Part shown: one piece after another, positions 16,215 through 29,004 of the stretch
Layout: the number at the start of each line of letters is the position of its first letter
Numbering within the stretch: position 1 is the first letter of the stretch
Assembly (NCBI GenBank): GCA_019426215.1
Contig: CM033403.1
Location: 37,086,754-37,150,753, forward strand
DNA from: Buddleja alternifolia
Lineage: Eukaryota > Streptophyta > Magnoliopsida > Lamiales > Scrophulariaceae
Direction: 5' to 3'
Length of the DNA: 64,000 nt
Made by a program: the position numbers and the translations under genes
Notes under the pieces: model-generated
Databases searched by the model: none
Seen by the model: only the letters and a program-made list of their open reading frames with translations
Told to the model about the DNA's origin: nothing

Positions 16215-19200
16215 ATGGAAGCGTACAACGTTCCTGATCAAGGACTTGCTGATATTTATCTGGTAATATCTGTGGTAGATAGATATTAGTCTTCCTTTTA
16301 TCTGATATTATCTTTTAGTTGTCCATGTAGAATTGGCTTAGTGGTGTGCCGGGTTTTCTTTCTTTTTGTTCTTGTTCTTGTTCTTGTTCTTGTTCTTCTT
16401 CTTCTTCAAATTTCCCTTTTTTTTTTGGTGCGTGTATGTGTGTGTTTTGTTTGTTATGATATCATTTTCTTTTTCTTTCAATATGTTGGTTGTTTTTAAT
16501 AAACCGCGTCTTAGATTTCGTAGATTCAAGGTACCGAGTCCAATCCACAGTTCACTGTTCAGTTTGAACAAGTTAAAGCCATGTATAACGAAGGAGCACA
16601 GGACTACTTTGTTGACCAAGGCTTGTATTATCCTACTAACACCAGCTATGGATATATTTGTACAGGTAATAAATTCTGTAATCCGTATTCTACCTGTAGA
16701 GTTCATAAGATAAGTGCATTAAGTGTATGAGTTGGTTGTTGACAGTACGTATGAACCTTGACAAAGTAATATGTACTTGGTTCTTGTAGGAATTGAACCA
16801 ACCGGTGACTGGGAAGACCACCATAGAGTTTTTGGTCTGGATGGTCAGGATATCCAGTATATCGTAAGTTATTTTATCTTGTCTTCTATATTCGTATTCT
16901 GTTTGAGAAGATATTGAGTGTGGTTTTTTTCTCTTGCAGGGTGCAGCCAATGAAAGTCTGCCATATGTATATTATGATCCCAACTATGGATATACACAGT
17001 CTCCTTATAATCCGTACAATCCTTATATTCCTGGTGCTGTGATGGGAGTGGATGGCTCGTTTGTAGCGCCCCAACAGTACTACACCCTCCCGTCATATGA
17101 GAATCAAGTCTCATCACCTGCTTATGTGCCTGTGGTCCTTCAATCCAGGCCTGATACTATTGCAAATACAGCATTGCCTCTTAATCAAGTGGATGGTCTT
17201 GTTGCTAAAAGCAGTTTCCCTTCGAATTATCCTAATTCTTCACAGACTGTAGCAGGAAATGCTTCTAATCGAAAGAGTTCCTTTGCAAAGGTATCTGATG
17301 GAAGTAAAACTAATACTGGATCCACCAAGCAGCCTGTGCCGAGTATGGCTTCCGGTAGCTTTACAAGTCAAGCATCATCGCAAATTCACCGCGTGAGTGT
17401 CCTTTGTTTTTTATAAGATGATTTACCCTCAACTAACATATCAAGCTTCTCATGTTTTAGATCATTATCCTGATATTTGTTGTGCAAACTGTTATGTTCA
17501 AATATTGGCTTTTAGGTTAGAGGTTCTCAAGGCACAGAGAATGGTCTCAATGTGAAGGCTTCATTGAATAATAGTCAATTAAAGAGTGGGTTTCCTTTTG
17601 CTAATGGATCGTCTGGGTTTGAGTCAACCGAGGCAGCATCAGTGCAAAAAGTTAAGCCTAAGTTACCCTATGTTAGAGTTCCAGATGATGTAAAAGTCAG
17701 CACTGATACATTTAGTGAGCAGAATCGTGGACCTAAAGCAAACAAATCGAAGAATCAATTGACGGTTAAAGCCTATACTACAAGGGCTGGAAATCGTGAT
17801 GCACAGGGGAACATCATTATATCTATGGATCAGTATAACAAAGCTGATTTTCCTGTTGATTATGTAAATGCAAAGTTTTTTGTGATAAAATCTTATAGCG
17901 AGGATGATGTGCATAAAAGTATAAAGTATAGTGTGTGGTCATCTACACCTAATGGAAATAAGAAGCTTAATGCTGCGTTTGAAGATGCCCAGAGGATAGC
18001 TGCAGGAGATTCAAGTGGCTGTCCTATCTTCCTTTTCTTTTCTGTAAGCAACCACTTTCAAACTTCTATTTGTTAAGGACCATGATGATGGTTCTACTCT
18101 TTGTTTGTTTTTGTATTTTCTGTCTACAGAAGCTCGACTATATTTTTTCCTTATATTCTGTAAGGTTACTAATTGGTGGGCTGGTCTTTTTGAACTTTAG
18201 GTTAATGCTAGCGGCCAGTTCTGTGGTGTTGCAGAGATGATTGGCCCTGTGGACTTCCACAGAGACATGGATTTCTGGCAGCAAGATAAATGGAGTGGTA
18301 GCTTTCCTGTGAAGTGGCACATTATAAAGGATTTACCGAACCCCAATTTTAGGCACATCATACTAGAGAATAACGAGAACAAGCCAGTGACTAACAGTAG
18401 AGACACACAAGAGGTACTAATACTATGTTTTTATTTTTATTTTACAAACATCATAATTGCTTTAGAACATGTTATTTTGACTTTGTCATTTGGCTGGTCA
18501 GTTAACTTGGTGATCCTGATGATGTTATCAACTTGATTCATTGTTGAGGTAGTTGTGAACTACATGAGAAACCTTGCTTCATATTGCTTTCTTTGTGATA
18601 TCTAGTTTTTCCCTAACTTTCTTTGTCTAGCTGTGAGTGTTCAACCTTCACCGGGTCTTGTTGTAATTTCCCTCGCCGCAATTCTTATGATTTCTTACAA
18701 GTTGCTGTGAGTTGTCCTCTCTCACTGTGTTCAGACTTGTGTATACCCTCTGCCACCCTTCAATTTTTAGTTGTGAACGGAACTTCATGCAGTCGTGATC
18801 TTGCTCCTTTTGGGTGTTTCTGCTATCTTGTTTCTTGGCTTTTTCTTCGTTACAACCACAGTAGCTTGTGCAGTTATATTGCCTTGGATATTCCACAATC
18901 AAAGTTGGCAAATTTCATGATATAGTTTGTCTGCAAAATCAAATTTCATGCAGACGCAGTCAGGATTTCTATTGCTGTCTTGATCTATTTTATTCTATTC
19001 CATGTGTCGTGTAAACCAAGTTTTAATGTCTTGACTTGTTGAGGACTGATGGCCTTATTCAGGTCTCAGTCTGATTTGACGCGAAGTCGATCAGCTTGGC
19101 TAAATTGTTAATATTTTATTTTCAGATATACTACAAGAAAGGTTTGGAGATGCTGCAAATATACAAAAACTATACATTAAAGACATCTTTGCTTGATGAC

Positions 19201-19719
19201 TTCATGTACTACGAAAACAGGCAGCGTATACTTCAGGAAGAGAGAAAGAGACTGCTAATAAACCGATTTGACAATCCTTATCTTGCTCCTCTGCTCGATC
19301 CTCCTCGCAAGCTTCAGTCAATTAACGATTTCCCTTCTATAGGTGATGTAAATGGTTCTAAGCAAGATGCCAACAATTTGATCACTATTATGAACAAAAA
19401 CAAAGTTTCAGCAAATGTTGATTCGGACTGCTCGGCTAGGAACCCTTCTGGGTCTGCAAGGCATGTTCCCTTGGATACTACTGCAGATGTTGGTGGGACC
19501 CACCAACTTTCAGCTGATGATTTAAAAATTAAATCATTGGTCATAAATTCGGAAGAGTCAGGGTTGGAGTGTTCATTGCCTACTACCACATCAAATAATG
19601 AAGTGGTTGATGTTGTGACTATAGGGTCAATGCCGGTGAAAGTTAAGGGGGCGGAGTCTTCTGGTATTTTGACAGTTGGTACGATTCCACTTGATCCCAG
19701 AGCTCTTCAGGGTGATTAG
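16215..19719 (+). CDS. ECT6: YTH-domain m6A reader, ECT6 type
   Basis: Seven coding exons: 16215-16262, 16524-16665, 16790-16863, 16940-17392, 17516-18043, 18201-18413, 19126-19719, giving about 683 residues. The N-terminal half is low-complexity and Tyr/Asn/Pro/Ser-rich, as in ECT/YTHDF proteins, where such regions drive condensate formation. The YTH domain runs from about 355 to 490 ([13 protein letters not shown], then [10 protein letters not shown] and [16 protein letters not shown]). The three aromatic-cage tryptophans expected for binding N6-methyladenosine are present at about W380, W441 and W446, the last two five residues apart as in ECT2. The protein should bind m6A mRNA in the cytoplasm. 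A leader exon and a roughly 1-kb leader intron (15182-16197) precede the start. The ECT6 symbol rests on synteny and overall form, and another ECT member is possible. Confidence 0.9.
16372..16405. repeat. (TTCTTG)n / (TTC)n microsatellite
   Basis: About five TTCTTG-type units followed by TTC triplets, within the first coding intron of the YTH gene. It keeps chance frames open on both strands. Confidence 0.85.
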
Positions 19720-20430
19720 AGCCGGGAGTTTGTTCGTGAATTGGTGGTGAAGCTCTAATGATTAACTGTATACTTGAGTGTATTATACTCGGTTATTGCT
19801 GCTGTTTTGGGTCTCATTGGTGGTGGTTTTCATCTCTTTTGCTTGGATGGGACGGATACAAGTTCTTATTTTATCTTATTGAAAGATGTCTTTTCTTTTT
19901 CCTGTTCTTTGTTTTTTTATAGGGGGGAAGGTTTAGGCTGAGTTTTGGCTTATATACTGTTTATTACCTTGTAACTTCCCCTCTTCTTGTTGAACTCCAA
20001 ATGATAATAGAATTGACATGGAAAAGCACCAAAAAAAAAAAAAAGAGAAAAAAAAGAAGAAGAAGAAAGCGCTTTATTATTAACTTCAACGAAATTATGA
20101 TCGTCTTTAGTTCGTAACGAGTTGTGTGTTTCTTTATTTATCTTTCGGGATTCGTTGGGGATAAGTTAACAAAAAGAAAAATTCATTGGCAATAAGATGA
20201 TATTGAATAAGTGAATTGACTTGGTGATTAAATGTTGCTGTGAAGTACATTTTAGTTAATTTTATGGAATGCCAAATTTAAGCAATATTTATAAGAAAGA
20301 GGTGCAACTCCGTTAAAGAATACCAATTATTAGTTTTGTTAAATTTAAAGAGAATGCCAATTAAGCATTGACCTAACCATGAAACGCCAAAAATAAGCAC
20401 GCTATTACACCATGAAACGGAACATGAGGA
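19720..20430 (+). other. ECT6 3'UTR and spacer
   Basis: The 3'UTR probably ends near 20000-20030, where AATGATAATAGAA precedes an A-rich tract (20029-20070, A-runs with GAA units). The rest of the spacer is AT-rich with no recognised feature. Confidence 0.5.
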
Positions 20431-20890
20431 TGAAGTAAATTGGAGGAAACTTGTTTGGGGAAAAGGTCCGGTAGCAAGACATAGATTTATCTTGTGGCTC
20501 ACTGTTAATAACAGGCTTAAAACCAAGGATAGGGTGAGTGTGTGGAAAGACATAGGAAATCTGAATTGTCTGTTGTGTAACAAGGTAAAAGAAAGTAAAA
20601 ATCATTTATTTTTCAAATGCGAGTATGCCAAGGAAGTGTGGAAAAGATGCAGGGGTAAACTCAATGTGGTTTGTGGAAAAGATAACTGAGCTGAAATAGT
20701 TGACTGGATACTGAGAATTAGCAAGGGGAGAACTCGATTGAGTAATCAGAAATGTGCGGTTTTTGCAGCAATAGTTTACAACTTGTGGATAGAAAGAAAC
20801 AACCGTCTTTTTTTACAAGACCAAAGTTCAATAGTTGATCTAGTTGATAGAATTTGACAAGCGATAGTTTGTAAATTTGAGATGTTTTGA
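20430..20890 (+). pseudogene. LINE reverse-transcriptase C-terminal fragment (zf-RVT), dead
   Basis: The frame reads WRKLVWGKGPVARHRFILW, then NRLKTKDRVSVW and a Cys-x2-Cys...His-x4-Cys pattern (CLLCNKVKESKNHLFFKC). This is the zinc-binding region typical of plant L1-type reverse transcriptases. It stops at TGA (20687-20689). The same frame then continues with LINE-tail character (WILRISKG, YNLWIERNNRLF) to a second TGA near 20856. No upstream polymerase motifs are present, so it is a 5'-truncated, inactive copy. Confidence 0.8.
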
Positions 20891-21690
20891 GATCCCAGGT
20901 ATGTCTGGTATATGTGTATAGTTGATTGAGGTTAAATGATAAGCTTACATACTCCAAAATAAAATAAAATGAAGTAATATCATTTTTATAGTTAACAACA
21001 ATGTGTAAAATGTGAATTCATTAGGTATCGACATTAATAACAATTTAATAGAAAAAACAATTCTCGGACCCGTTAGATCTAGGTATTAGACTCGATTTTC
21101 GGAGTTGTCGGGTCTGCTATTGGGTCGAGTAGAAGGCAATATTCATCTGGCTTTTAGGCCTTGGGCTGGATATTATCCGCCCAATAATAGGCTTAGGTGG
21201 AAGGATGTAATAGTTACCATTTTTCATTGTTTGTTTATTAAAGAAAATAGAAAAGAAAAGAAAATAGTAGAGAATTTTTTTATTAATTTGAGATAACACC
21301 TTTTTGGGTGAGAAAAAAGGTGGGAAAAGAAAAATTGTTTCTTTAGCAATTTTTTTGGACCAATGATATCTATCTTTCACTTTATGTGAGAGGTTTTGGG
21401 TTCGATTCTAGGCTATCATAAGTTGTGGCTATTCCCTTTTTTATGAAGTCAGAAAGAGTCTTTATAACTCAATATTATAACTATCAACCCAAGTTTATCG
21501 GGTTAGATATTTAGGGTATCCCCTTGAATTAAAAACAAAAAAAACTTAAAGGACAAAGTGAAAAATATTAAAATTTTGGGGGCTAAACTGAAATATTTGA
21601 TCAACTGCAAGGTCCGTTGGAGAATTACCTCCTATATTTGATATGCCGTCAGCTTTTCACTTTATTCAGTTCTGAGCTCTGAATACGAAA
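20891..21690. other. Spacer before the DRM3-type gene
   Basis: AT-rich with no gene. A possible SINE-like piece near 21350-21530 is listed separately. TATA-like and (AC)n sequence at 21694-21719 precedes the DRM3-type transcript. Confidence 0.4.
21350..21530 (+). repeat. Possible tRNA-derived SINE fragment
   Basis: GGTTCGATTC at 21399-21408 fits a polymerase III B box. A weak A-box-like GGACCAATGATATC lies about 45 nt upstream. The piece ends in A-rich sequence near 21535. Ends and target duplication were not resolved. Confidence 0.3.
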
Positions 21691-21806
21691 AAAATATATA
21701 TTATATATATACACACACTTATATTTTAGCCCAGCGCAGTAGTCGACGGAGTGTTGCACGCGCCGCCTTTAATTACATCGGGCAGCTTCGCTGTTTCCCA
21801 ACGCAG

Positions 21807-22148
21807 GTAACTTGCCGTTTCTTAGCCTTCGTCCTTTTTTTTTTTATGCGTATTTTCAAAATTTTCTCCTCAAATTAGGTGAAGAAAAATAGGATTTTTC
21901 TCTTCCTTTTTCAAATTTTATTTTCCGGAGTTATGTTGCTGAATTATTTTGCATGTAAGAAGAATGCCGATTGTTTTAATTCTTTCACTTTCACGCTTTA
22001 ATTTTCATTTTTTTTGTGTGTGTTTTGCTATTCAATTGCTGAAAGTAGATAAATCCAGCATCTTTCTTTATAATTTTAATTTATTTATTTTTACTTCAAA
22101 TTATGGTGTAGTTTAATTGTTTTCCCCTAATCTGCAAGAGTGTTGCAG
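21807..22148 (+). other. Probable 5'UTR intron of the DRM3-type gene
   Basis: The donor ACGCAG|GTAACT at 21806/21807 and the acceptor GTGTTGCAG at 22148 bracket a T-rich intron. The upstream non-coding exon begins near 21720. Confidence 0.55.
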
Positions 22149-22196
22149 GGACCAAGCTTGATTATACATCTATTGGGAGCTGCATTTAATCTTAAA

Positions 22197-25100
22197 ATGG
22201 TAGGCATTCATGAAGCTTGAATCTCAAAGTTTTAAGTTTTAAGTTATTTTATTTGATATAAGGAAATAGTATATCATCTGCATTTTAAGTAAAAACATCT
22301 CCATTTGCAGTGTGAGGTTGTGGAAATTTCGGATGATGAGGATTCTTCGGTGCTGGAAAGCTATGTTGGAGTCATACCTAAGGATGAGAACTTTGACTGT
22401 GATCTTCCACCGCAGAGCATATGCACAAGGCCTGGACTGGTATGGTACTTTTAGTTGCTATTCTGAAGCGTATGTTGCAATTCTGAATTCGATGTTGTTT
22501 AATTTTGTAGTATAAGGACTTCTAGTATGGGACATTGTAATGTAAAACATTTTTATTACACAATACATATTCTTGTGGGATTTACTTATTTATATTTACT
22601 GATATGCTTATTGTCTTGAGTAGGATAACATGGCAAGCTCCTCTGGAAGCAGTTTAAGATCATCGTTTGTAGGGATGGGATTTGATCCATCTCTTGTCGA
22701 CAAAGCAATTGAGGAAAACGGTTTGTTTATCTTTTTCTTGTATACAACCTTGAAAATTTCTCACATGAGGAGCTGCTTTAGATCTAACTTGGCAGTGAAC
22801 ATTGTTATGTTCTCCAATAAAAAACGTATGTCTCGAAGCCGATGTACTTGAAGCTTAAATTATTTCGAGATCTCTTAAAGCACTTAGATGTTGCATTATT
22901 ATATAGAATCATAATTGTATCAAATAATGACATATCAGAAAGTGATGTTCCCCTTTTGTCATAGGTGAAGGGAATACTGATCTATTATTGGAAACTCTCT
23001 TCGCATACTCCGTAAGTGCTTCTATCCCCAATTTAATCAGTACTCGTGCTATCTTCTTTTACGTGACTGGATTCTGGTCAATATGATGATCAAGTTTTCT
23101 CTTTTTCACCATGTTATATTAACATAGTGCAACTTTTATTTAACTGTGCTCTTGTAATTCTAGTTCTCGCTATTTTCCGCGATTACTTGCTGCATTTAAG
23201 TGTGGTATCCGCTATTTAAGGAACACTTAGCCTTTTTAAAATGGGGTTGAATTTTCAGAGAATCTGCTAATGGTAACCCACGAACCAAGGCCTATCTCTT
23301 TTCTGTTTTTATCTTTTATAAATTCTATGTCTTCTGTTTAAAATAGATGGCTTTTGAAAATCAATCAAATACCTTCAAATCCTAACCCTATCACATGCTG
23401 AATAGCTTATGCTCAACTAAATCAGACAGCTCAAACAGTTCCATATTGTGGCTTGTTTTTTTCTGATGCTGCATGTTTGGGATTGCGCCGACGTTTTCCT
23501 GAGCTGTTAAATTAGCCTTTCCATTGGCCGAGATTCTTAATTCTGCTATACCAACAAGGAGCTTAATGTTTCCTTTATTTGTATCTGCTTATGAAATTGA
23601 ACTGCGATTCTTTAATTGAACAGGATCATCAACAACCAAAGACAGAACTTTTTGATGATGATTTATTCAGTGAAGACAATAATGATTTGGCTGCAAACCT
23701 TCCTGCTAGGGAGGTACTCTTCTTTTGTGCTGTCTATGTGAAAAGCCCCTTAGTCATATCTGAGTCGAAGTTCTATGCAATATCATCCTAAACCTTTTCT
23801 AGGGTAACTTCTAGATAATTAAATTGTTGAAGGAAATGTTAGGCTATGTTTGTCTGTGTTTTTATTTACCTTTTTCCATTTCCATTTTCATTTTCATCTG
23901 AAAATGAAAATACACACTTTACACTGTTTTTAATTGAAAATATTCTCATTCTCATTTTCACATTGACGTTCCCAATAAATTTCAATCATTATTTCAAAAT
24001 CACATTTCACATCACTTTTTTCTCACTTTCTTTTTATCACTTTTCTCTCCTTCTTATATCTTCTTTTTTAACCCTTATCTATCATCTAATCATTACTTTT
24101 CAATCATTTCACACATCATCAACCACAAATTTCAACAATTTTTAAAAACACAACCAAACACACTTACTTTTCTCACTTTTTTCACACGAAAATCAAAAAA
24201 CTCATTCTCCCATACATTTTTTAAAACGACGGTTGAAAATGATTTGAAAACACATCCAAACATAGCCTTAGGTTTTCAATTTGGACACTCCTTTATATGG
24301 TTCTTTACGCTCACATAGACATTTGTTATGGTCTTTTTTCATTATGTTTGTGACTCTTGGAATTTCTAATTTTGTCTTAATTGTCTGTTCTATACCATAT
24401 GCCTTTTTCCTTGTTTTATATTTTCTAATGGACTTTCACGAGGACCGATGTTTGAACTGTCTTTGTTTTTTGTTGGCTCATTTCTTCTTTTACCATTCAG
24501 TTGTTAACAAAATTAACGTCACCTTGCACAATACGGATTCTAAGCATTCATGATCTGGAGGTGAATGTGTTGAATAACTTATCCATCGGTCTGTTAGTTA
24601 ACCTTTGATTTCTATTTCATTCTTTTACTTTTAGTTCCAGTTTAGCCAGGTAAAGTTCAATTTATTTGTTTCCTAGAGTGTAGTTATAGAGGACATATGC
24701 CCATTGCGGATTCCGGATATCTCCTTTTACCTGCGCTCCTGCTATTTGAAGTTGTTGTCACTCTTTCTTGACTTGTTTTGAAATACACCAGGCCTTTCAT
24801 AAATCAGAGTCATCAGATTCTCTTGATGGCTTGTTTGGTGTGGCTACAAATAAGAATGCGTACGGTAATGGAGATTTTCCTTTAAAAGAGGTATCTTTAT
24901 GTTTCCTTTCAAATTTGTTTAATTCAGATGTGTTAATTAATTGAAAGTAATTTTCTCTTTTATCAACTGATCAAGTTAGTCTTGGCATGTTGCTGCAGTT
25001 GTCATGCAATTAGTTACAGAAAAATCACTTACTTCATGTCTGATGTCAATATCTTTGGATCTATAATTCGTGAAAATGTGAAGTTTCTCCCATTTCCTTA

Positions 25101-28100
25101 TTTTCTATAAAGGACGTCAATTACCTTGACATGTTCTGCTAGTTAAACTTTCAATTTTTTCGCAAAAATAAGAACTATGTAATATATGCAAATCAATTTA
25201 AATCAAAGAGTGCTTGGTCGGCTACTGGTACCAGTGTGCCTTGGTTTATGCTTTTTATGTATGTTATTCATATTTTCCCTCGTCATGTTCTAGTTTTCTT
25301 GCTCTTCTATTTAAACTATAACACTCATGAATTTTCCCTCGTGATATTCTAATGTTCTAATTCTTGCTTTGGTGCAATGATGGCTCTTACAGGAGCCTGA
25401 TGACCGCAGTGGAGTTAGTGACGAGAAAACAGCATCATTGTTAAAAATGAATTTCTCTTTGGATGAAATTGGATTTGCTATTAGTAGACGTGGTTAGTTG
25501 AAACATCTCTGGACTTCAGCTTCTAAATGATGTGAAATGTGCCTCCCGTATTTTGCACCTAATGACATGGGCATGCACTCTCTGTGATCAGAAATATTTG
25601 AAAAGGGGCTTATGCTTAATGTTGTTGGTCTTACCTTCGCTTCCACACAATGGAAGTTTTAGTGCTCATTACTCTTTACTGGCTGATAACTTCTACAAGT
25701 ACTATTCTTCCATGAATAGTTTTGCCTTCAAATATTCTTTTTGTTTTGTTTTTCTGTTGACCAAGTGTCCTTTTACACTTGTTACTCTGTCGTACTTGTT
25801 ATTGTGTCACTCCTATTTTCGGTTCCACATTCTAGTACATTGTATTGTGTAGAATTTTTACTAGTCTATTTTACATGATGAGTTAGTTGTAAAGTCTCCT
25901 CATGTTGCATAACAAATAATTCTGATGTTCCATTGCAGGTAAAGATGCTCCCATTGGTCAACTAATGGACTTCATCTTTGCTGCACGGATGGTCAAAAAG
26001 TATGAAAAAGGTGCAATCTATCCAGTTCCTGGAGATGAAGATAGTGGAAAGGTTTTTGAATTCTTCCTCTTTAGATTGATTTGAGACTTCTGATGGTTCG
26101 TTAATATGGTCATGAAATCACAACTCTAAGTTGATTATTGATATATTATCTGATCTTCTGAATGAGAGTTCTAATTTGTAATTCTGCAAGCTTGATGTGT
26201 TGGCAATTTGCAGACTTCTTATGGTTAGCTTTCTCTTTAATATTTAAACCCAAATTTCTTTATCTTTAATGTTGATTCGTCAGACCAGTATGTCTAGAAC
26301 TGATTTATGTAGGATCAATGAGGAAAGCTTTTCTTGTTAATGTCCTTTCTTAACTGACGAGTTAACTTGTTCAACAGAAACTCATTTTTCCAAAAGGAGT
26401 CCAATGTGTTAGAAAGAAGAAACCGCGGTTAGATTTTATTTTGGGGAATTATTAAAATGTGTTTCCTTGAAAATGTTAAAGTTGTGAGATTCTCGCATTT
26501 GCCATGTAAACCCTTTATTTTGGATACTGATATTGAAGTTTATTTCTAGTCTGAAGTAAGTTTTTTTAGAGAGTTTGATTCCTTATCCTGGACCCTGAAT
26601 AGCATATTCCACATATTCAGAAAGCTACACTCGTCATAATCTATATAAGATTATAATTCCCATTTTTGTTGTTGTGCAAGTATCTTTTTGGATGAAAATT
26701 CCCGTTGGAGATTGGTTAGAGCCTGTTGAACCGAGAATAAAAGAAATATAGATGAACTCAGATACACTTATTACATGCTTCTATTCAGCACATTATGTTT
26801 TATATTCCATGCCCTCATGCCTGAACTCAATCGCAATTTTTCAGGACGATAATGAGGCCTTGTTTGGTATTATGGAGAAGACACTTAGATTGCTTGAAAT
26901 GGGCTTTACTGAAAACGAAATTTCAGCAGCTTTTGAGAAATGCGGTGAGTTGATTATGCAGAATTTGAGAACATTTAATTTGCTTAGTTTACTTGATGGC
27001 AGAGAAAAAAACCATAATAAAAGCAAGAGATATTTTCTTTAAGTTTGAAGTTAGGATGAGGTTATGTGCCCATCCTTTTTCATATGAGCTCTGTACGGAA
27101 ACAAAACTCTCCATGTTGGAGAGGTTACCTATAGCTAACAGAGACAAAAATATTTGTGTGTTCTATTATATAGAATAATAACGATAGCAGTAGGGTAATG
27201 GTAATACGTGGTTGTGTTCAACTGCATATGTTCCATTTAATGGATAAGTGCAAGTGTAACGTAGAAACCTTCTAACTGGTAGTTCTACTGTCACATAAAT
27301 ACTGGAGACTTGGAGATTTTCTGTTCACATATGCTTCTAAAGAGACTGCAAAAGTTTGTTACTAGCTGATTGCATGTCGTTTCTGAGTTGTTAATTGCAT
27401 ATCTTCTCTCTTCACATTTTATGTTCATTGGCTTGTATTTCAGGTTCAGAAGCAACTCTACAAGATCTTGCCGGTTCTATTGTTGCACCCGATACTGTCC
27501 CTATTGCTGCTAAGGTACGTATCATTATTTATGAACATTTTCACCGCCTTTGACATATAAGACCACCTTTTCTTGTGGAAAGGGAAATGTTATTAATAAT
27601 CAAATTTATGCTTGGTGTTTTCAGTATTCCTCAACTTCTTTGCGCAACTCAAGTGCGCAAATTAGTTCTCTATATTTGAAACGGAAGATGGGATACTGCT
27701 CGAATAATGATCCCCTTGATTCGTTACTTATAAAAACTGAGGAAACCACTTCAGATGTTTTATCTCAAGCTGGTACTTCTGACTTGCTTGAAAAATTGAA
27801 AGGCAAGATGCCAAAAGAAGAATACACAGATGAACCAAACAATTGGAAGAAACCCAAGGAAGAGTTTCAGGAAGACTATACCAATTCTATTGGCATGACG
27901 TGGCTAGAAGCAAGAAAAGGGAACTCCACTTCCACAAGTAATCGTGTAGCAGCCTCGCAAAGACGTCTCGTCCATATGGGAAGTCTCGATGAAGATAGAA
28001 AGTTTGTAATGCCCATACCCAACGCCCGCAAGAGTCTTAATAGTGTGGCGGCTAAACCCCCTTATTTCTTATATGGAAACGTCACAAATTTATCTCGAGA

Positions 28101-29004
28101 CTCTTGGGTTAAAATATCTCAGTTTTTGTATTCACTTCCGCCTGAATTTGTGAGCACTCAGTTGTACTCGGCCTTGAGCAGACAGGAAGGATATGTACAT
28201 AACCTCCCTACTGAAGATAGGTTTCACATTTTCCCAAAGGGGCCAATGACCATTGAAGAAGCTTTACCTCATACAAAAAAATGGTGGCCATCTTGGGATA
28301 ATAGGAAGCAATTGACCCATATCAGTTGTGAAATGACTGGATTACCCCTGCTATGCGACAGGCTTGAAAGAAGGATGGCTGAATCTAAAGGGCTTCTATC
28401 GGCTGAACTAGAGAGAGAAATTCTCCATCAATGTCAGGCGAAGAATCTTATCTGGGTTGGCAAATACAAGCTGGCCCCACTAGAACCCGAGCATCTAGAG
28501 CGCATAATGGGCTATCCATTGCATCATAGTCGAATTGCTGGATTTAGCTCTTCAGAAAGATTTAAATCACTTAAACTCTCTTTCCAGATAGAGACATTGG
28601 CGTACCATCTTTCTGTCTTAAGGCGCTTGTTTCCTGAAGGATTAACTGTGTTGTCATTCTTTAGTGGAATAGGTGGAGCAGAAGTGGCTTTACATAGACT
28701 CGGGATTGGGTTGAAGGGTTTGGTTTCTGTGGAGGCTTGTGAAACGAAGCGCAGAATTATGAAGCAGTGGTGGGAGAAAAGTGGACAAAGTGGAGAGTTG
28801 ATTCAGCTTGAGAGTATTCACAAGTTATCGCGCAACAAACTTGAAGATCTGATTAAAAAGTTTCGTGGATTCAATTTGGTCGTGTGTCAGAATCCGTATT
28901 CGAGTGTTGATAGTGATAGCTTAGCAGGTTTAGATTTTTCAATGTTTGTAGAATTTGTTCGAGTTTTGCAGCATGTAAGGTCTTCAATGGAGAGAAATAA
29001 GTGA
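22197..29004 (+). CDS. DRM3: DRM3-type methyltransferase-like protein, catalytic residues replaced
   Basis: Eleven coding exons: 22197-22199, 22311-22439, 22624-22720, 22965-23011, 23624-23713, 24792-24890, 25393-25492, 25939-26051, 26845-26944, 27444-27514, 27625-29004, giving about 742 residues. Three UBA-like segments (about 45-92, 165-210, 228-275) precede a rearranged cytosine-methyltransferase domain (about 420-740). Motif I is intact (FFSGIGG, about 628-634). Motif VI reads YGNV instead of YENV (Gly434), and the motif IV Pro-Cys reads NPY (Tyr708). The family architecture is that of DRM2, the de novo methyltransferase of RNA-directed DNA methylation. Arabidopsis DRM3 is the known catalytically dead paralogue that supports DRM2 and Pol V. 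The start ATG is the last codon of its exon; an alternative start is the ATG in the 22624 exon. Confidence 0.9.
23842..24267. mobile_element. Tourist-like (PIF/Harbinger) MITE in a DRM3 intron
   Basis: A 426-bp insertion starts GGCTATGTTTGTCTGTGTTTT. Its right end, reverse-complemented, reads GGCTATGTTTGGATGTGTTTT, so the terminal inverted repeats are about 21 bp with two mismatches. Both ends are flanked by TTA (23839-23841 and 24268-24270), the three-base target duplication of PIF/Harbinger elements. There is no transposase; the interior is a C/T-rich strand with ATTTTCA repeats. It lies in the 1.1-kb intron 23714-24791. Confidence 0.8.

Noticed and set aside
16338..16713. Open frames on both strands near the first coding exons of the YTH gene
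   Set aside because: They arise from TTCTTG repeats in the intron running into a real exon in the wrong frame.
23846..24145. 99-codon Phe/Ser/Thr-rich frame
   Set aside because: It lies wholly inside the Tourist-like MITE in an intron. The composition is that of a C/T-rich strand.
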